Assembly: GCA_012845835.1 (NCBI GenBank)
Contig: JABAKD010000021.1
Location: forward strand, 8,081,006-8,145,005
Source: Undaria pinnatifida
Taxonomy: Eukaryota > Sar > Phaeophyceae > Laminariales > Alariaceae
Direction of reading: 5' to 3'
Length of the DNA stretch: 64,000 nucleotides
Each line of letters begins with the position of its first letter. The first letter of the stretch is position 1. The position numbers and the translations under genes are program-made. The notes below the pieces were generated by a model that made no database searches, was not told where the DNA came from, and worked only from the letters and a program-made list of their open reading frames with translations. This document shows, one piece after another, positions 31,901-43,455 of this stretch.

Positions 31901-33948
31901 GTGCGAGGGTATTGCAAGGCAGGTGTTGAGTCTAAGCTGTTGTCCGATAACGCTTCAACACGACTGCGCAACGCGTTGGCTGTGTCAATGTCACCATCAA
32001 CTCAAACTCAATTAAAATTAAAATTAAGCGAGGCAGTTTTTACTGTACACCCGTGTGAGATGTTGAGCATTGCTCAGCGGGGGGTGCCACAACAAACGAT
32101 ACTCCGCGCGATGGTAGTTGTTACGACGCTCAACTGGCCAATAGTAGTTGCAAATATTTAAGCCCTTAAGCTTTAAAGATGAATGCGTCGTTGGACCCTA
32201 CGAGTGAAGTATGTATAGACACCAGCCGATTGGCAAGAGGTTTCCTGGTATTTTCCAGAGGTAAGTTGGTTAGGAACATGTCGGCTAGGCGCAAGCCTGA
32301 AACATTGTCCAGGTCAAACTTTTGGGTTGGTTCCGTTACCTTGCTTGTACCGACCCAAGGTCTTGCGGGCAAGCGCTCGCGCTGGTACTGCATCCACGGA
32401 CGACATTGGAAGCACGAAGTCGAGTGATGGTGATGGAGGCAAGGAGGACACGGATTACAAGACGTTTCTTGGGCACCTTTACGACTTGCTGGAGGATAAG
32501 ATCAACGCAGATCGATACGACGAAGGCGTGAGACAGCTTGTCGGGAACCAGGTATATCAAAACGCGTCACCCGGTAGCTTAGCTTCGGGAATCGCAACCA
32601 GCTGTCGCCCTGGGTCAATAAACACGTTTTTCAATATCTCATGCTATTGCACATCGTTTCTAGTGGAGGCGTGGCGTTCGAATCCGACTTTGGCGCCCTT
32701 ACTGGGGATTTTGACCTCTACTAGGCTGTCGCCCGGTTCTCGCTTTCGCGCAACCACGATTTTACGCGGACTGCGTTTGTATGAACACAACAAGGAGCAA
32801 TCGGCGCGCTGCGCGAGGAAATTTGCCTGCCAATATATATATTTAGTAGAAACGCTTGTTTCTTAGTATTGGATGTTGCGGTGCCGGCTAAAGTACCTGG
32901 TACCAGATATGATACTTGGCGTCGGTTCGTTGATAGCAGCGATGGTGTCCTCTTACACACGCTATGATATGTACCTGGCTATTCTGGTGCACGCCTTTTC
33001 AGTTGACACGCTTGTTCGCAATGGTACTTCCCCCCGAACCGGTTGTTGTGCTCGATCACGCAATGCTGTTTGCACGCATGCTGAAGTTGCAGAGAGGTGT
33101 GTGTATTGTGCCGCGAGCAGTAACCCCTCCATGCTATGAATTGGGGGCACCCAGTACGCCTCAACTGCCTATGATTCGATGTCATGATATGACTGATGTG
33201 GTTTTGCCACGGTGAACGGAAGGTCTAAAGCAGTTACATTGAGTAGGCGGGTGACTCCTGACGTGCGGACGAAAAGGATTCATTCCGCGGGCTCATCACT
33301 GGCGGACTCACCCACGTGCTATCAATCATACTCACCGTTTGGGTTCTGTGTTTCCGATCCCAACACGAAAAACTCAGGGCTACGCTCTTTGCAGCCTGGA
33401 CAAGCTTGTGGTCGGTTTGCTGCAAAATCTCTACCGTGCGAGTGCGGACAAAGTTTTCCACAAGCTAACGCAGCTGTACTACTACGAGCGGCAGACCCAA
33501 AGTGAAGGCGTTTCTCCCGCTACGTACAAAATTCATGCCCAGGAGCTTCTACAACGCTCTGGGAAGGAGGTGGGTGCTCTTGTTGTGTTAGCGATGAAGT
33601 GACGTGGTTGATCAGCACCAGGTTTTATGCAGGTACTGGCATAGTTTTGCGTGGTTTTTATTCTGCTTGTTCAATGTTCAGGGCCAACGTCTATTTCCCA
33701 AACGCGAATCTGACGACTCGTGTGAACCCGGTGTGTTGCACCAGGTGGTGAGGGCGCAGTACCACCCTGGGACGAAGGGAGGAACTGGTACTTGGTTGGT
33801 GGAACCGACGCTGAGACTCGAGTACATCGGTCGTCTAGGTACACAAGGAAGGAGGCTGCAGGAGGGTCCTCGCGACAACGGCACACCAGCACACGCGTTG
33901 TCCGCAGCTGATGCCATTGCCCCTGCTGACTCTCCCATGGAAGTGTAG
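25969..33948 (+). CDS. SIN3: SIN3 transcriptional corepressor
   Basis: Eight exons: 25969-26153, 26553-26854, 27293-27583, 28321-30581, 30823-31191, 32360-32551, 33378-33569 and 33682-33948. All introns are GT-AG, the phases agree and the total is 1352 aa. PAH1 is at residues about 62-137 ([29 protein letters not shown]). PAH2 is at about 223-292, split by intron 3 ([21 protein letters not shown]). PAH3 is at about 496-562 ([17 protein letters not shown]). The HDAC-interaction domain is at about 587-700 ([45 protein letters not shown]). The C-terminal Sin3 region covers exons 5-8 ([56 protein letters not shown]). The family scaffolds histone deacetylases on nuclear repressors. The linker between PAH2 and PAH3 is unusually Arg/Gly-rich. 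The start ATG opens a Pro/Gln-rich tail, and the exon 6 acceptor (CCCAAG) is the least certain boundary. It converges with TSR1. Confidence 0.93.
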
Positions 33949-35086
33949 AATTGAGATGTTCGATGCCTTAGTTTTTCTATGTTCGTAGTTTGATTTTGCG
34001 TTTGGCTCATATGTTCGTAGTTTGATTTTGCATTTTGGCTCCCAAGTTCGTAGTTTGATTTTGCATTTGGGCATGGAACAGGGGAATGTGATGGTGTAGA
34101 CGGAATGAACGGGTTTTTTCGTGAGTAGAGCTATACTTTTGAAGTATACCACTAATATTGATGGGATGTGTCTGTCGCAGTTTTGATTTGGAATTTGGGT
34201 ATGGGACGGGAGCATGAGGGAGTGGATGGAATGAACGGGCTTTTGGTGGATACATCTTTTCAAGACCATGGCGTGGGCAGCAAAACATGAATGCAATCTA
34301 TACAGGCACTACGTTTTTGCGAAACTCTTGCGCGCACGTCGTGCAGCAACTTTCGTTCCAGTGACGTAACAGGCAAGACGCGACGACGAAGGCAACACAT
34401 TTCATGTGATGATTGCGGCTTGTAGTGCTTTCACTTGCATAAGCCCACATTTGTACAAAGATATAATTCATGCATCCCTTTTCCCGCATATGCCCACGTT
34501 TGTACAAGCATATAATTTATGCATCCCTGTCCGTAGAAGCATTATCAACGTGCATCGATGGTGGTAGTGTTTTTCAATACCGTAGGCTGCAAACACATTA
34601 AACAATCTGGAGGGATTGTGCGCTCCATCTTGCGAAAGACCTGTTTACAGTGACTTGTCCGGGTTACATGATTAGGCAGGAGACGCAGGGCAACACAGCA
34701 TGTTTTTCGCTTATTGCATTATACCTGCGGCAAGGAAGCTGTTCAACGGCCTATGCCCATTGTATTTGAAGAGGCTTGATGCATCCCCTTTTACGTCCCA
34801 GTTTACGTCCTTTCCGAGTGGCAACAATACACTCAAGGGATTAGTTGTTGCACCAAGCAACAACGTTGTATCAGTCTGTTCGTCCCTTTTCTTGTCTTTC
34901 GTGATGGAGTACACACCATACACCAATAAAAAAAAGCAACAAGCAGCAACAACGTCGTGAAGCTCTCTCGACCACTGTTGTCTTCAGCGACGGAGTACGT
35001 ACCATACGACGACACATGGAAAACGCTACCGACAGCGATCGCAATTTCTATGTCGGGCACACAAAACACCCCAGCAAACCTCTGGT
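33949..35086. other. Convergent intergenic region with short tandem repeats
   Basis: Between the SIN3 and TSR1 stops. TTCGTAGTTTGATTTTGC occurs three times at about 32-36 bp spacing (33985-34070). A second duplicated block holds GATGGAATGAACGGG-like sequence (about 34090-34125 and 34215-34250). CATATGCCCACGTTTGTACAA and a variant occur at about 34438 and 34487. No gene is evident. Confidence 0.5.
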
Positions 35087-38000
35087 TCAGCGCACAACTA
35101 TTTCGCCTCCGACCATCTTCGGGTACACTCGCTTGTACAAATTTAAGCACACGGTATCGTTTTGCTTCACGGCCTTATTGAAAATAACCTTCATCAGGCC
35201 GTGCGTTCCGACGGGCTCCTTGATGTGCCCGGTGAGCCCGTACTTCGTTACCAACTCCGCTGGTTTGAACCACTTAACGTCTTCGGGTCGGTGGAACATA
35301 TGCTTTACGACAGCTTTGCGTTTTCGCACGCGAATCGGGTACCCTGTCAGCACAATCTTTTTGAGCACAATGCGATCCGGGTCGACGCCTAGAAGCGTAC
35401 CTGTCGCCACCAACACAGTGCGCTTGCCACTGCCCACTATCGCAGGCACCTCCCTAAAAACGAGCACTGGCGATGGCTGGAAGGTGGTAGGTCCGAACAC
35501 GGTTGCGGCTGTGAATCGGTCAGGTCGCAAAAATCGCTCGTACTTGTGTTTGTCGCAGTTCAGGTTCATCTGGCTGAATACTGGCCTCCCCGCCCACCTC
35601 CTGAACCCACACTGGAATATCAAAGGCTCCTTGGATGGGATAGGTTCAACGTAGCGGGAATCACGGTTGATGTTGAAATGGAGCGCACTGAGACGGTGCT
35701 CATGCTGCAAAAGTGAAAACAGCACGAGCGGCCAATCCTTGCCCCCGAGCAACGCCTTCCTCTTCGCCAATAGGTCCAAAGGAACTTCGTCAATCACCAC
35801 CTCCACGTATACCCCAGACGGAACATGGCTCCCCTGTTCGTCCCCGGATAGCGTCATAGCCGAACCAGCGACTGGTTCGCCATCCACAGAATCGGTGTGC
35901 ACGTTCATTTCATCCGGCATCGCCATAGATGACGCAAAGGACGACTTCCGACTTGCTCGCTCACTTCTGTCTTCCTTAACCCCCTTCATGTACTGGTTTT
36001 GCTGAAGCTCCATCGCTTGGCCGCTAGCAAGCACATCCTTTTGCATTGCCGCGAAATCTTCGAACTGTGGGGCAATAATACAAGGGTGGCGTTTAGGGTC
36101 TGGCGTTGTGAGAAAAAAAGAAGCAACGACTAACGTAGGTTGTCCACGCGGACCAAGGTAAGCGGACAGACAATATCATAAGGACAAGACAAATTAAGGC
36201 ACACCAAGGGCGCAAAACGATTGTTCGGCGAAAAACCGCCAAATAGCGAACACCAGAAACGCACTAAGAACACCTGTACCAGAGGTTACTGTTTGCTACA
36301 CTGTGCAATACCCTATTATAGATTGGTGTACGGTCTGTTGGACAAAAAGTTGGGAATCCACGATGCTGCAAAATGTATTAGCGTAGTGTACGTTAGAGAA
36401 AGAAAAGGCACCCGTCAGACCAATCTGCGGCATACAACCTTGGGGTGCCGATAACAACTGTGAAGTTTGTATCCGTACCCACCTGAAAAATACGCGCGTA
36501 GTCCTTAGGCAGGCTCTCCTTCGGATCCCAAGGGCTTGTTCGGAAGCTTTTGAGCGCCCGAAAGCGAGCATATCGCTCACGCGCGGAGCGGTCTGCGGGT
36601 GTGTCCACTTCGTCCGGAAAACGGGCGTCCTCGTTCTCGGCGACCTGCCGTCTTGCCGCATCCAGGCTGGCATCCGTGAGGTCACCCAGCCCGTCTTCGT
36701 CTGTTTTCTCGTCGTCGAGCGCCCAATCATCTTCGTCGCTTTGATCCATGCCATCTCCCTCTCCGCTGCTTGTGCCCGCCAACCACTCCGCCTGGTAGCC
36801 GGACCATCCCGGGGGGATAGCCTTGGAGGTACTCGATTGTCGCTCGGCGCCGTCATCTTCCTCCTGCGCCATCGCTGTGTCCATACCCTCCCCCCCCCCT
36901 TCTCCTGCTTGGGCCAATTCCTGCTCCGTAGGCCAGGTTTGCTCACCGGCCAGACCATCTACCGTGGCCTCCACGCTGAGATCTCTTCGCTCAGGGTCTG
37001 CCACGGCTAAAACTTCCGTCTCGGCGGCCGACACTGCTTGTTGCCCGGAGCCTGCTCCACCACCCCGGCTCTTAGGCTTGGACGAGAACGGTTCAGGGGC
37101 GCTATTTATCTGTCGCAACCCGAAGTGTCCAACGTCGCCCACATGGACAACGCCATTCACGCCCAGTGGCCTTCCGCGGATGTAACCACGGACATGCAGT
37201 GTCCCATGCGTGGTCCCCTTGGGCCCGTCCAAGGGCACCACCTCCTCCTGGTCGGCGAGGAGGTACGATCGTATGGATCGCCAGTGTACCCGCCGAGGGG
37301 GGGTCGTGCAGAGTGTGCGCGCCAACAGGCTCGAGTTGGAAGCATCAATGGACTTAGCCTGGCCAGCGAACTCGGTCTCGAAGAAGCGTTGTCCCCACTT
37401 CCTCATGTCAGCTTTCTTTTTCCCGCTGAGAAGATTCAAGCCTTGCACCACCCCCACAACTGCAGGTAGGCCAGCGGCCTTGAGGGCTGTGATAATCATT
37501 TCCCCCTCCTGCCCGAAAGTGGAAAGGACGAGCAAGCACGGTGTCCACAAAAACGGCGAAAAAACAATACATACCAGGATTAGAACATTAATTCCTAATT
37601 TTTCCAATAATTCCGCCAAATTTATTTAGGCTGGTATTTAATAAAATGTTCTCGACGAATGCTTCAAACCTGCGGTTCAAAACATCAACGACAAGCCGCG
37701 ACACGTGTCAACAGCGGTCAAAAGGCGGAGTAACAAGTCAAGTCGGCTGTCGACATTTGTCAACATTACGAGCATACACATACGCCATGGGTAATGGCGT
37801 GATTGCATATTGGGTGTAATCATAGACGCCATGGGTAATGGTGTGATTGCATATTGGGTGTAATTATAGCAGTATATTCGTGGTCTCACTTTAATGCGGT
37901 CCAATTTAGTTCGGGGTCCCACTTTAGCGCGCTGAAATTTGCCTCACAAGATTTCGTCCCACTTGAGTGCGGCAGCCGCACTAAAGCGGGACCAGTACTT

Positions 38001-41000
38001 TCATTGAGCGGTCCCGCTATTATACACGCCCCGACGTCACTACATACAGCAGTTCAGAACGGGGCAAGCAGGCAGTAGTAGGTAGTACCAGCTCGACAAT
38101 ACAACAGAGCGTAACTGGCGGTAGGTTGCAGCAGCAGATTGTACAGGGCCTGATGGACTTGACCAGTTTATCCTTACGTAACTACCTGTAGAGCAGCTCT
38201 GGTCCACGTTTGTGCGGTGCCCGCACTTCTCAGGTTGGCGGCAATCTAGAAAAAATATCATGTGCCCCTTTAGTGCGGTACCGCAGCATATTAATAACCA
38301 CTTTAGTGTGGTACCGAACTAAACCGGGATATTTCGGGGTCTCACTCTAGTGCGGTCGTTTTCGCTTGGCACGGCACTGCATTGAAGTGGGACCAGGACT
38401 GTAGTTACACCGCTATCATAGTAATAGTAGACGGTGATGAAATAGCTGCTTGATGCTGTTGTTACTACAGTAGTGTTAACAGTCATAGCTGCTGCTGGTT
38501 GGTGCCGTTGTCTCCGTTGCTTCTGGTACCTCTGCTGCGCCTATCAGATGCTTGCCGTTGTAGCTGTTGCTGCGGATGCTTGCTGTTGTTTGCTCTGTTT
38601 CTCATGCTGCTTGGTTCTGTTGTCTCCACTGCTACCGCTTTATACCACTGCGCAGCTGCGGCTACATAGGACATCGCAGCGGTATGCCTTTACACCATCA
38701 CCGCTCCATTGCATCTACAACAGCACTTTGTATTACATTCAGCCCTGTCCATCACACCAGGTATATATAGCACATCCTGGACAATAAACAATGGCCTCTG
38801 CATTAGCAATGAAATATGGAGCAATGGACGGGTCTACTGTCGTCGGTAATGTCTATAATTGTTACCCTTCCTAATCAATCGTGGCCTGCCAAGGTCATCG
38901 ATGGATATGTTGCACAATCTATTTGGGGGGATAGTGCCTGTCGATAGATAGTTTGCACAATCTCTCCTGTGGCGCACAATGGCTATGATAATCGATGGAT
39001 GGGTTGCACCATCTATCGCGGTCGGCAATGGTTATGGATAGGTACTTCGCACAATCTATTGAGGCTGGCAATGGCCATCGATGGACACGCTTCACAATCT
39101 ATTGAGGCTGGCAATGGCCATCGATGGACACGCTTCACAATCTATTGAGGCTGGCAATGGCCATCGATGGACACCCTTCACAATCTATTGAGGCTGGCAA
39201 TGGCCATCGATGGACACCCTTCACAATCTAATGTGGCTGGAAGTGGTCATCGATGGACACGCTTCACACTTTATTGAGGCTGGCAAATACCTTTGATGGA
39301 AACGCTTCACAGCCTATGTGGCTGGCAATGGACATCGATGGACAGTTTCACAAACTATTTCGGCAGCAATAGACTCGGATATTTTTAGGCAATAAGCGGC
39401 TAGCATTATGGGGATAATGTCTTATGTACATGTCGGTAACGCCTATCAATGGATAGGTTGCACAATCCATTTTGGCGCACAGTGTCGATGGACAGCTTGC
39501 ACCAATCTGTGGTGGACCATGGCATCGATGGATGGATCGCACGATCTACTGCTGTCGACAATGGTTATCGATAAGGCCCTTCGCACAAGCTATTGTGGTT
39601 GGCAATCGCCATCGACGGGCACGCTTCAAATTTTATTGTGGATAGTATCCATCGATTGACTGTATCACGAGTATAGTGTCGCCGCCAACATCTATTGGTA
39701 GACACCGGTCACAGTCTATTGCCGCCGCCAACATCTATCGATAGACACCTTCCCCAGTATATTGTCGCCGACAATATATATCGATAGACCCCTTCCACAA
39801 CCTATTGACGCTGACAACGTACATCGATAGATTCCCCCCTCGTAGACGAGTATTGTCGCCGACAACTTATGTCGGTGGATTTTGCCTCTCGTCTATTGCC
39901 GAAGCAATTGACCATTGTTGAGTCTATTGTCCAGGGTGTGTTTACATATCAGGCACTACGCTCAGACCTACGTACACCCAGCGAAGGGATATCTTGTACT
40001 AGGTATACCGGTATACAGGGACGATGTTAGTAGAAATTCAGTTACAGAGTGGTAATATTTCATATGTACGAGAATTTGATATCTTTGCTACTATTGACAT
40101 CTTGAGCAAGAGCGCACCGGCGCCCAAGTACTTCATACATACGACAAATATACCACTAGAAAATTTGGGAGTTGGAAGGGAAAACCTGTAGAAAAGAAGT
40201 TACGATTGCAGCATCGGCCACACGAGCTGCTCGGACTGCCGGCGCAACGGGTGTGTCCGGAGCGCAACGGAGGGAGACGTACGACACGCGCGCAAATGGT
40301 TGCGCAGCTGTGCAGTGTGCTCTGCACTGTTGCATGTTCTTCCTACTGCTGTAGACGGTTGACCACGCTTGTATTATGGTTCGCTTTTTAACCTGGGTCC
40401 CAAAAGGGTTGCTGCTACTGTAGAACGTTAACGTTATACCCCATGCATACCGACCAAAACAATGACAAGTGCGATTTTATCAAGCGTGGAGTGGGAGCGT
40501 GCAGCAGGACAACTATCACCATGCTGCAACTGCACAAAAGTCCTGCAGACCCTGACATGGTAGACCGGACTCGGATCGAACACAACTTCCCTTCCCAATG
40601 GCAGCCCGATGTTGTAATAAGCAGTAAGTCATTTTCTTGGACACTTTTTCCCCTCTTCCTTTCCCGATGGGTGTGTCGTCGTATGTAGAGCGTCAAATGC
40701 TGTAACCCCAAGCAGAACGCAAGGTACAACGGGTAAGAAAAATAGACACCTTCACTCTCGCAACTCGCAACCCGCTCCCGAGAGGGGCGAGAGGCGCTGA
40801 TTGACGTATTTTCGTACTTTCTATTGGCTTTGGGACGAGCCGCTGGACTGCTACGCAGGATGATACCCACTTACTCTGTTCAAGTAAACCTACCAGATGT
40901 GCCTACAATATTGCTGTAGTACGGTACGTCATACCAGATATGGTTGGGTGGATGACTGGCTCTCGATCTCATCAACAAGCATAAAGCACGGACATTTATT

Positions 41001-41544
41001 TGGACATTTCAATCATCGTCACCTCATCTACAGCGCTGTCGCCCCCTTGCTCAACAGGCAGAACCACCAAGAGGAGATCCGCAACCTTCGCGAACTCTAG
41101 CACCGACGCCAAGTCTCGCCCAGGCGTCAAGAAAGTGACCCGTTGTTTGAACTGGTCGAACGCTGCGCTGACCATCCCAACTCCCGTTGAAGGCTCGTTG
41201 CTGAGGGCACACACGTCAAGCATGCCTTGCTGGATATTGCGCGGGTCGGCCATTGCGGACAAGGACACCCACGCGCACAGCTTAGGAGGACCCCCATCCG
41301 AACCAAGCCTCTTCTGAAGCCACGTATCCTCCCTCTTTTTCTTGCGCAGCTGGCTCGCGTGGTTAGCGCGGTTCTGCTTGCGTGCCTCCGCCGCTCTTTT
41401 CGCTCCAGCTTTCCCACCTCCGGATTCCTTCACCACCCGTCCTGCTCCAAGCGCGGATTTAGAGGCTCGCTTGCTTTGATGCCCATTACTCTTGTGCTTC
41501 TTGTTTTCCTGTCGAAGTGATCCAGGTCGATGGCCGACAGGCAT
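35087..41544 (-). CDS. TSR1: Ribosome biogenesis protein TSR1
   Basis: Three exons on the minus strand: 41544-41023, 37508-36483 and 36064-35087, all phase 0 with GT-AG introns, giving 841 aa (yeast and human proteins are about 790-800). The N-terminus HRPGSLRQENKKHKS with a Lys/Arg-rich stretch is typical of TSR1. Exon 1 also holds the GTPase-like core (VTFLTPGRDLASVLEFAKVA). Exon 2 carries the AARP2CN region (VHWRSIRSYLLADQEEVV) and then a long acidic stretch (EDDWALDDEKTDEDG), ending SLPKDYARIFQ. Exon 3 is the C-terminal domain shared with BMS1 (FRRWAGRPVFSQ, KHKYERFLRPDRF, KKIVLTGYPIRVRKRKAVV, MFHRPEDVKWFKP, VCLNLYKRVYPKM). TSR1 is a GTPase-like factor of cytoplasmic pre-40S maturation. 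The Met at 41544 was chosen because conservation starts there; an in-frame upstream frame reaches 41589. Intron 1 (3.5 kb) is full of repeats. Confidence 0.93.
37782..37871. repeat. Short direct duplication in TSR1 intron 1
   Basis: ACGCCATGGGTAATGGYGTG followed by ATTGCATATTGGGTGTAAT occurs twice in a row at a spacing of about 44 bp. Confidence 0.7.
37873..38405. repeat. Cluster of GTCCCACTTTAGTGCGG-type repeats with a hairpin
   Basis: Variants of GGTCCCACTTTAGTGCGGT occur in both orientations (about 37880, 37915, 37956, 37980, 38262, 38300, 38340 and 38385). A nearly perfect palindrome lies at 37956-37992 (GTCCCACTTGAGTGCGGC and its inverse). This looks like a decayed foldback element in TSR1 intron 1. 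Confidence 0.55.
38820..39930. repeat. 43-bp minisatellite array in TSR1 intron 1
   Basis: Near-perfect units of 43 bp (CACAATCTATTGAGGCTGGC then AATGGCCATCGATGGACACG then CTT) run from about 39041 to 39240. More degenerate units, recognisable by the CATCGATGGA and TTCACAATCTATTG parts, extend over about 1.1 kb on both sides. Confidence 0.8.
39931..41022. other. Remainder of TSR1 intron 1
   Basis: No nested gene was recognised. Short open frames on both strands have no splice or motif support. Confidence 0.45.
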
Positions 41545-42012
41545 GGTCGCGTAGCCAAGCCTGGAGCCACAAGCCACGGTGCTGCGCAACTTGCGTTGAG
41601 TGGTGGTGATTTGAGTTGAGAGTGGGTTTCATAAAAAAGTGGAAGGATTTCAGTTTCGGGGAACTGTTTCATGCTGCCAGCAGACCACCCAAGGGGTACG
41701 ACACTCCGTTGCAAAGCAACCTCAAGCAAGCGAGGAATAATCGACGGAGAGCTGGAGCAGTTAAGGCAGCGTGCGCAGGATGTGCAGCGATATGATACCA
41801 ACTGCAGTGCTGTAGCTGTGCTCCAGGAGACCTTGGGACACGAAAATAATCCAAGGTACGCAGAAAAGAGTGAGTATACAGGGGTGCGGAGTACGGTCAT
41901 TGTTATTATAATATTATTATTATTTTTGCCCTCCGACAATATAGCGTAGATGCCTTTCCGATATAAATCGAATATCCTTCCTTAAGGCAGCAGCTATATT
42001 AACAGTTAGTAC

Positions 42013-42703
42013 AAGGGCTCCGCTCCGCGGGCGGCTGACGCCGCCCTCTACGCTCGCGCAAGGCAAGAAAGAATGCAACTAAAAACATAAGTAAAGGGGC
42101 AGAAAGAAGAGACCCATGATTTAGTGCGAACAATCGATTTGATAATGCCAAGAGCTGCTTGTGCAGAGCAAATTGCCCTGTTGTGCCCAGCTGTGCTGTG
42201 TGCTTTTGTTACCGGTGTCTGATCGGCAGTATGGGGGTAATTTGCGTGGGGGGAAAAACAGGGGGCCGTGAAAGATCAAATACAATGTGACATGTAGAAG
42301 AAAAAAGAGGAAAAGTAGTACTCCGTACACAACACGCATTATACCCGGTACTTCCTGCTCTATTTTCAAAAGAAAGCACACAGCGCAGCGACACAGCACC
42401 GCAACCGAAGGGCACGGCACCGCACCGCACGGCTCCGCACGGCGCTACGCTGCGCTGCTGGGCTATATATAGCCGGACTGATCTGAGCTGGGCGTGCATG
42501 TGATCCAACAGCGTATAGTATTTGATGGTATGTACAAACCTGGTGTAGTACCGGTACTGTATGTACTATTGGCGTTTCGTATTTCGAACGAAGCTGGAAA
42601 GCAAAGAAAAGCTGGAAAGGTTTCGCAATTAATACGGAAGTTGGAGCTCTGAGAGGCCAGGGATGGGCAATCCCTGAGAAAGACAAAATTAAGTAAGTCT
42701 ATA
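42013..42703. repeat. Dispersed repeat R1, copy 1
   Basis: It is nearly identical in the same orientation to 56290-56987. It starts with the GC hairpin (AAGGGCTCCGCTCCGCGGGC) and ends GACAAAATTAAGTAAGTCTAT. No protein family was recognised in its open frames. Both copies have similar small indels, so it reads as a non-coding mobile repeat. Confidence 0.8.
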
Positions 42704-43032
42704 TCTTTAGATGTGCGCTGAGAATGTGACTCGAGAAATGGGTTGTACAACCCTGCTCTGGAAGCTCTGTTTGGACCATAGGAGCGTGAGTCCTCGAGTT
42801 TTGTGGGTATAGAGTTATTCAGGGGGCGTACATTATGGTGGTCTATTTTGTCGTCAGATATTCAGGTCGTTGGATTGTGGATTTCCTTTGTAGTCTCAGA
42901 CTATATATTTTGAAATTGTCTTCCTGGAACAAGCGCTACACATACATTACAATCAGATTGGCAATTAAAGAAGAGTTTTAACGACATAGATATCCTTCGA
43001 CGTGCACAGCTACAAACTCTCCACCCTCGCGA

Positions 43033-43280
43033 TGGAAAGCTTTGGGTGCCTCGGAAAAGAAGGCGGCGACCTGATCGATCAGATAGCGGCAAGCATCATC
43101 GGAGGGACGGACGGATTGTCCCTATCGCGGAAAGAAAGGCGTATGAAGGAAACGCCTATACCAGATCGTCCCTTGTGACCACCCAGGTCCCGATTTTTCG
43201 CCGACTGCAAAAGTGTACACTACTCCCGAGGGACCGCCAGGCCGCTGGGGAAAGGAAGAAGCCGGAGGACTATGGCCAAT
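43033..43280 (+). pseudogene. Decayed unrecognised coding fragment
   Basis: One frame reads ESFGCLGKEGGDLIDQIAAS then IIGGTDGLSLSRK. After about 43140 the sense continues one frame over as SSLVTTQVPIFRRL ... RDRQAAGERKKPEDYGQ. The change of frame in mid-sequence suggests a frameshifted remnant of a dispersed gene. I do not recognise the family. Confidence 0.35.
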
Positions 43281-43455
43281 GACCTGGAGATGGAAAGTTG
43301 ATGAGGAATAGGATACGTTGTATCTAAAAAGGAAAATATGTGGGGAAGGGAAAATAGTAAATGGTAAAGGCAATATATTAATGCTTCGGGGTAAGCTATT
43401 CGATTTATATCGAAACGGCATCTATGCTACATTGTCGGAGGTCAACAATAACAAT

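Larger units (their letters stand above)
41924..43455. mobile_element. Element bracketed by inverted repeats of about 70 bp
   Basis: About 41924-41990 (CCTCCGACAATATAGCGTAG, ATATAAATCGAATA) is matched in inverse at about 43388-43452. A solitary end is at 912-985. The bracketed DNA holds the 700-bp repeat R1 and a decayed reading frame. Whether it moves as one unit is inference. Confidence 0.45.

Noticed and set aside
35016-35654. 212-codon plus-strand ORF
   Set aside because: Antisense shadow of TSR1 exon 3, which has clear family motifs on the minus strand.
38820-39930. CRISPR-like array of regularly spaced repeats
   Set aside because: Units are contiguous 43-bp tandem repeats without unique spacers, in a nuclear intron.
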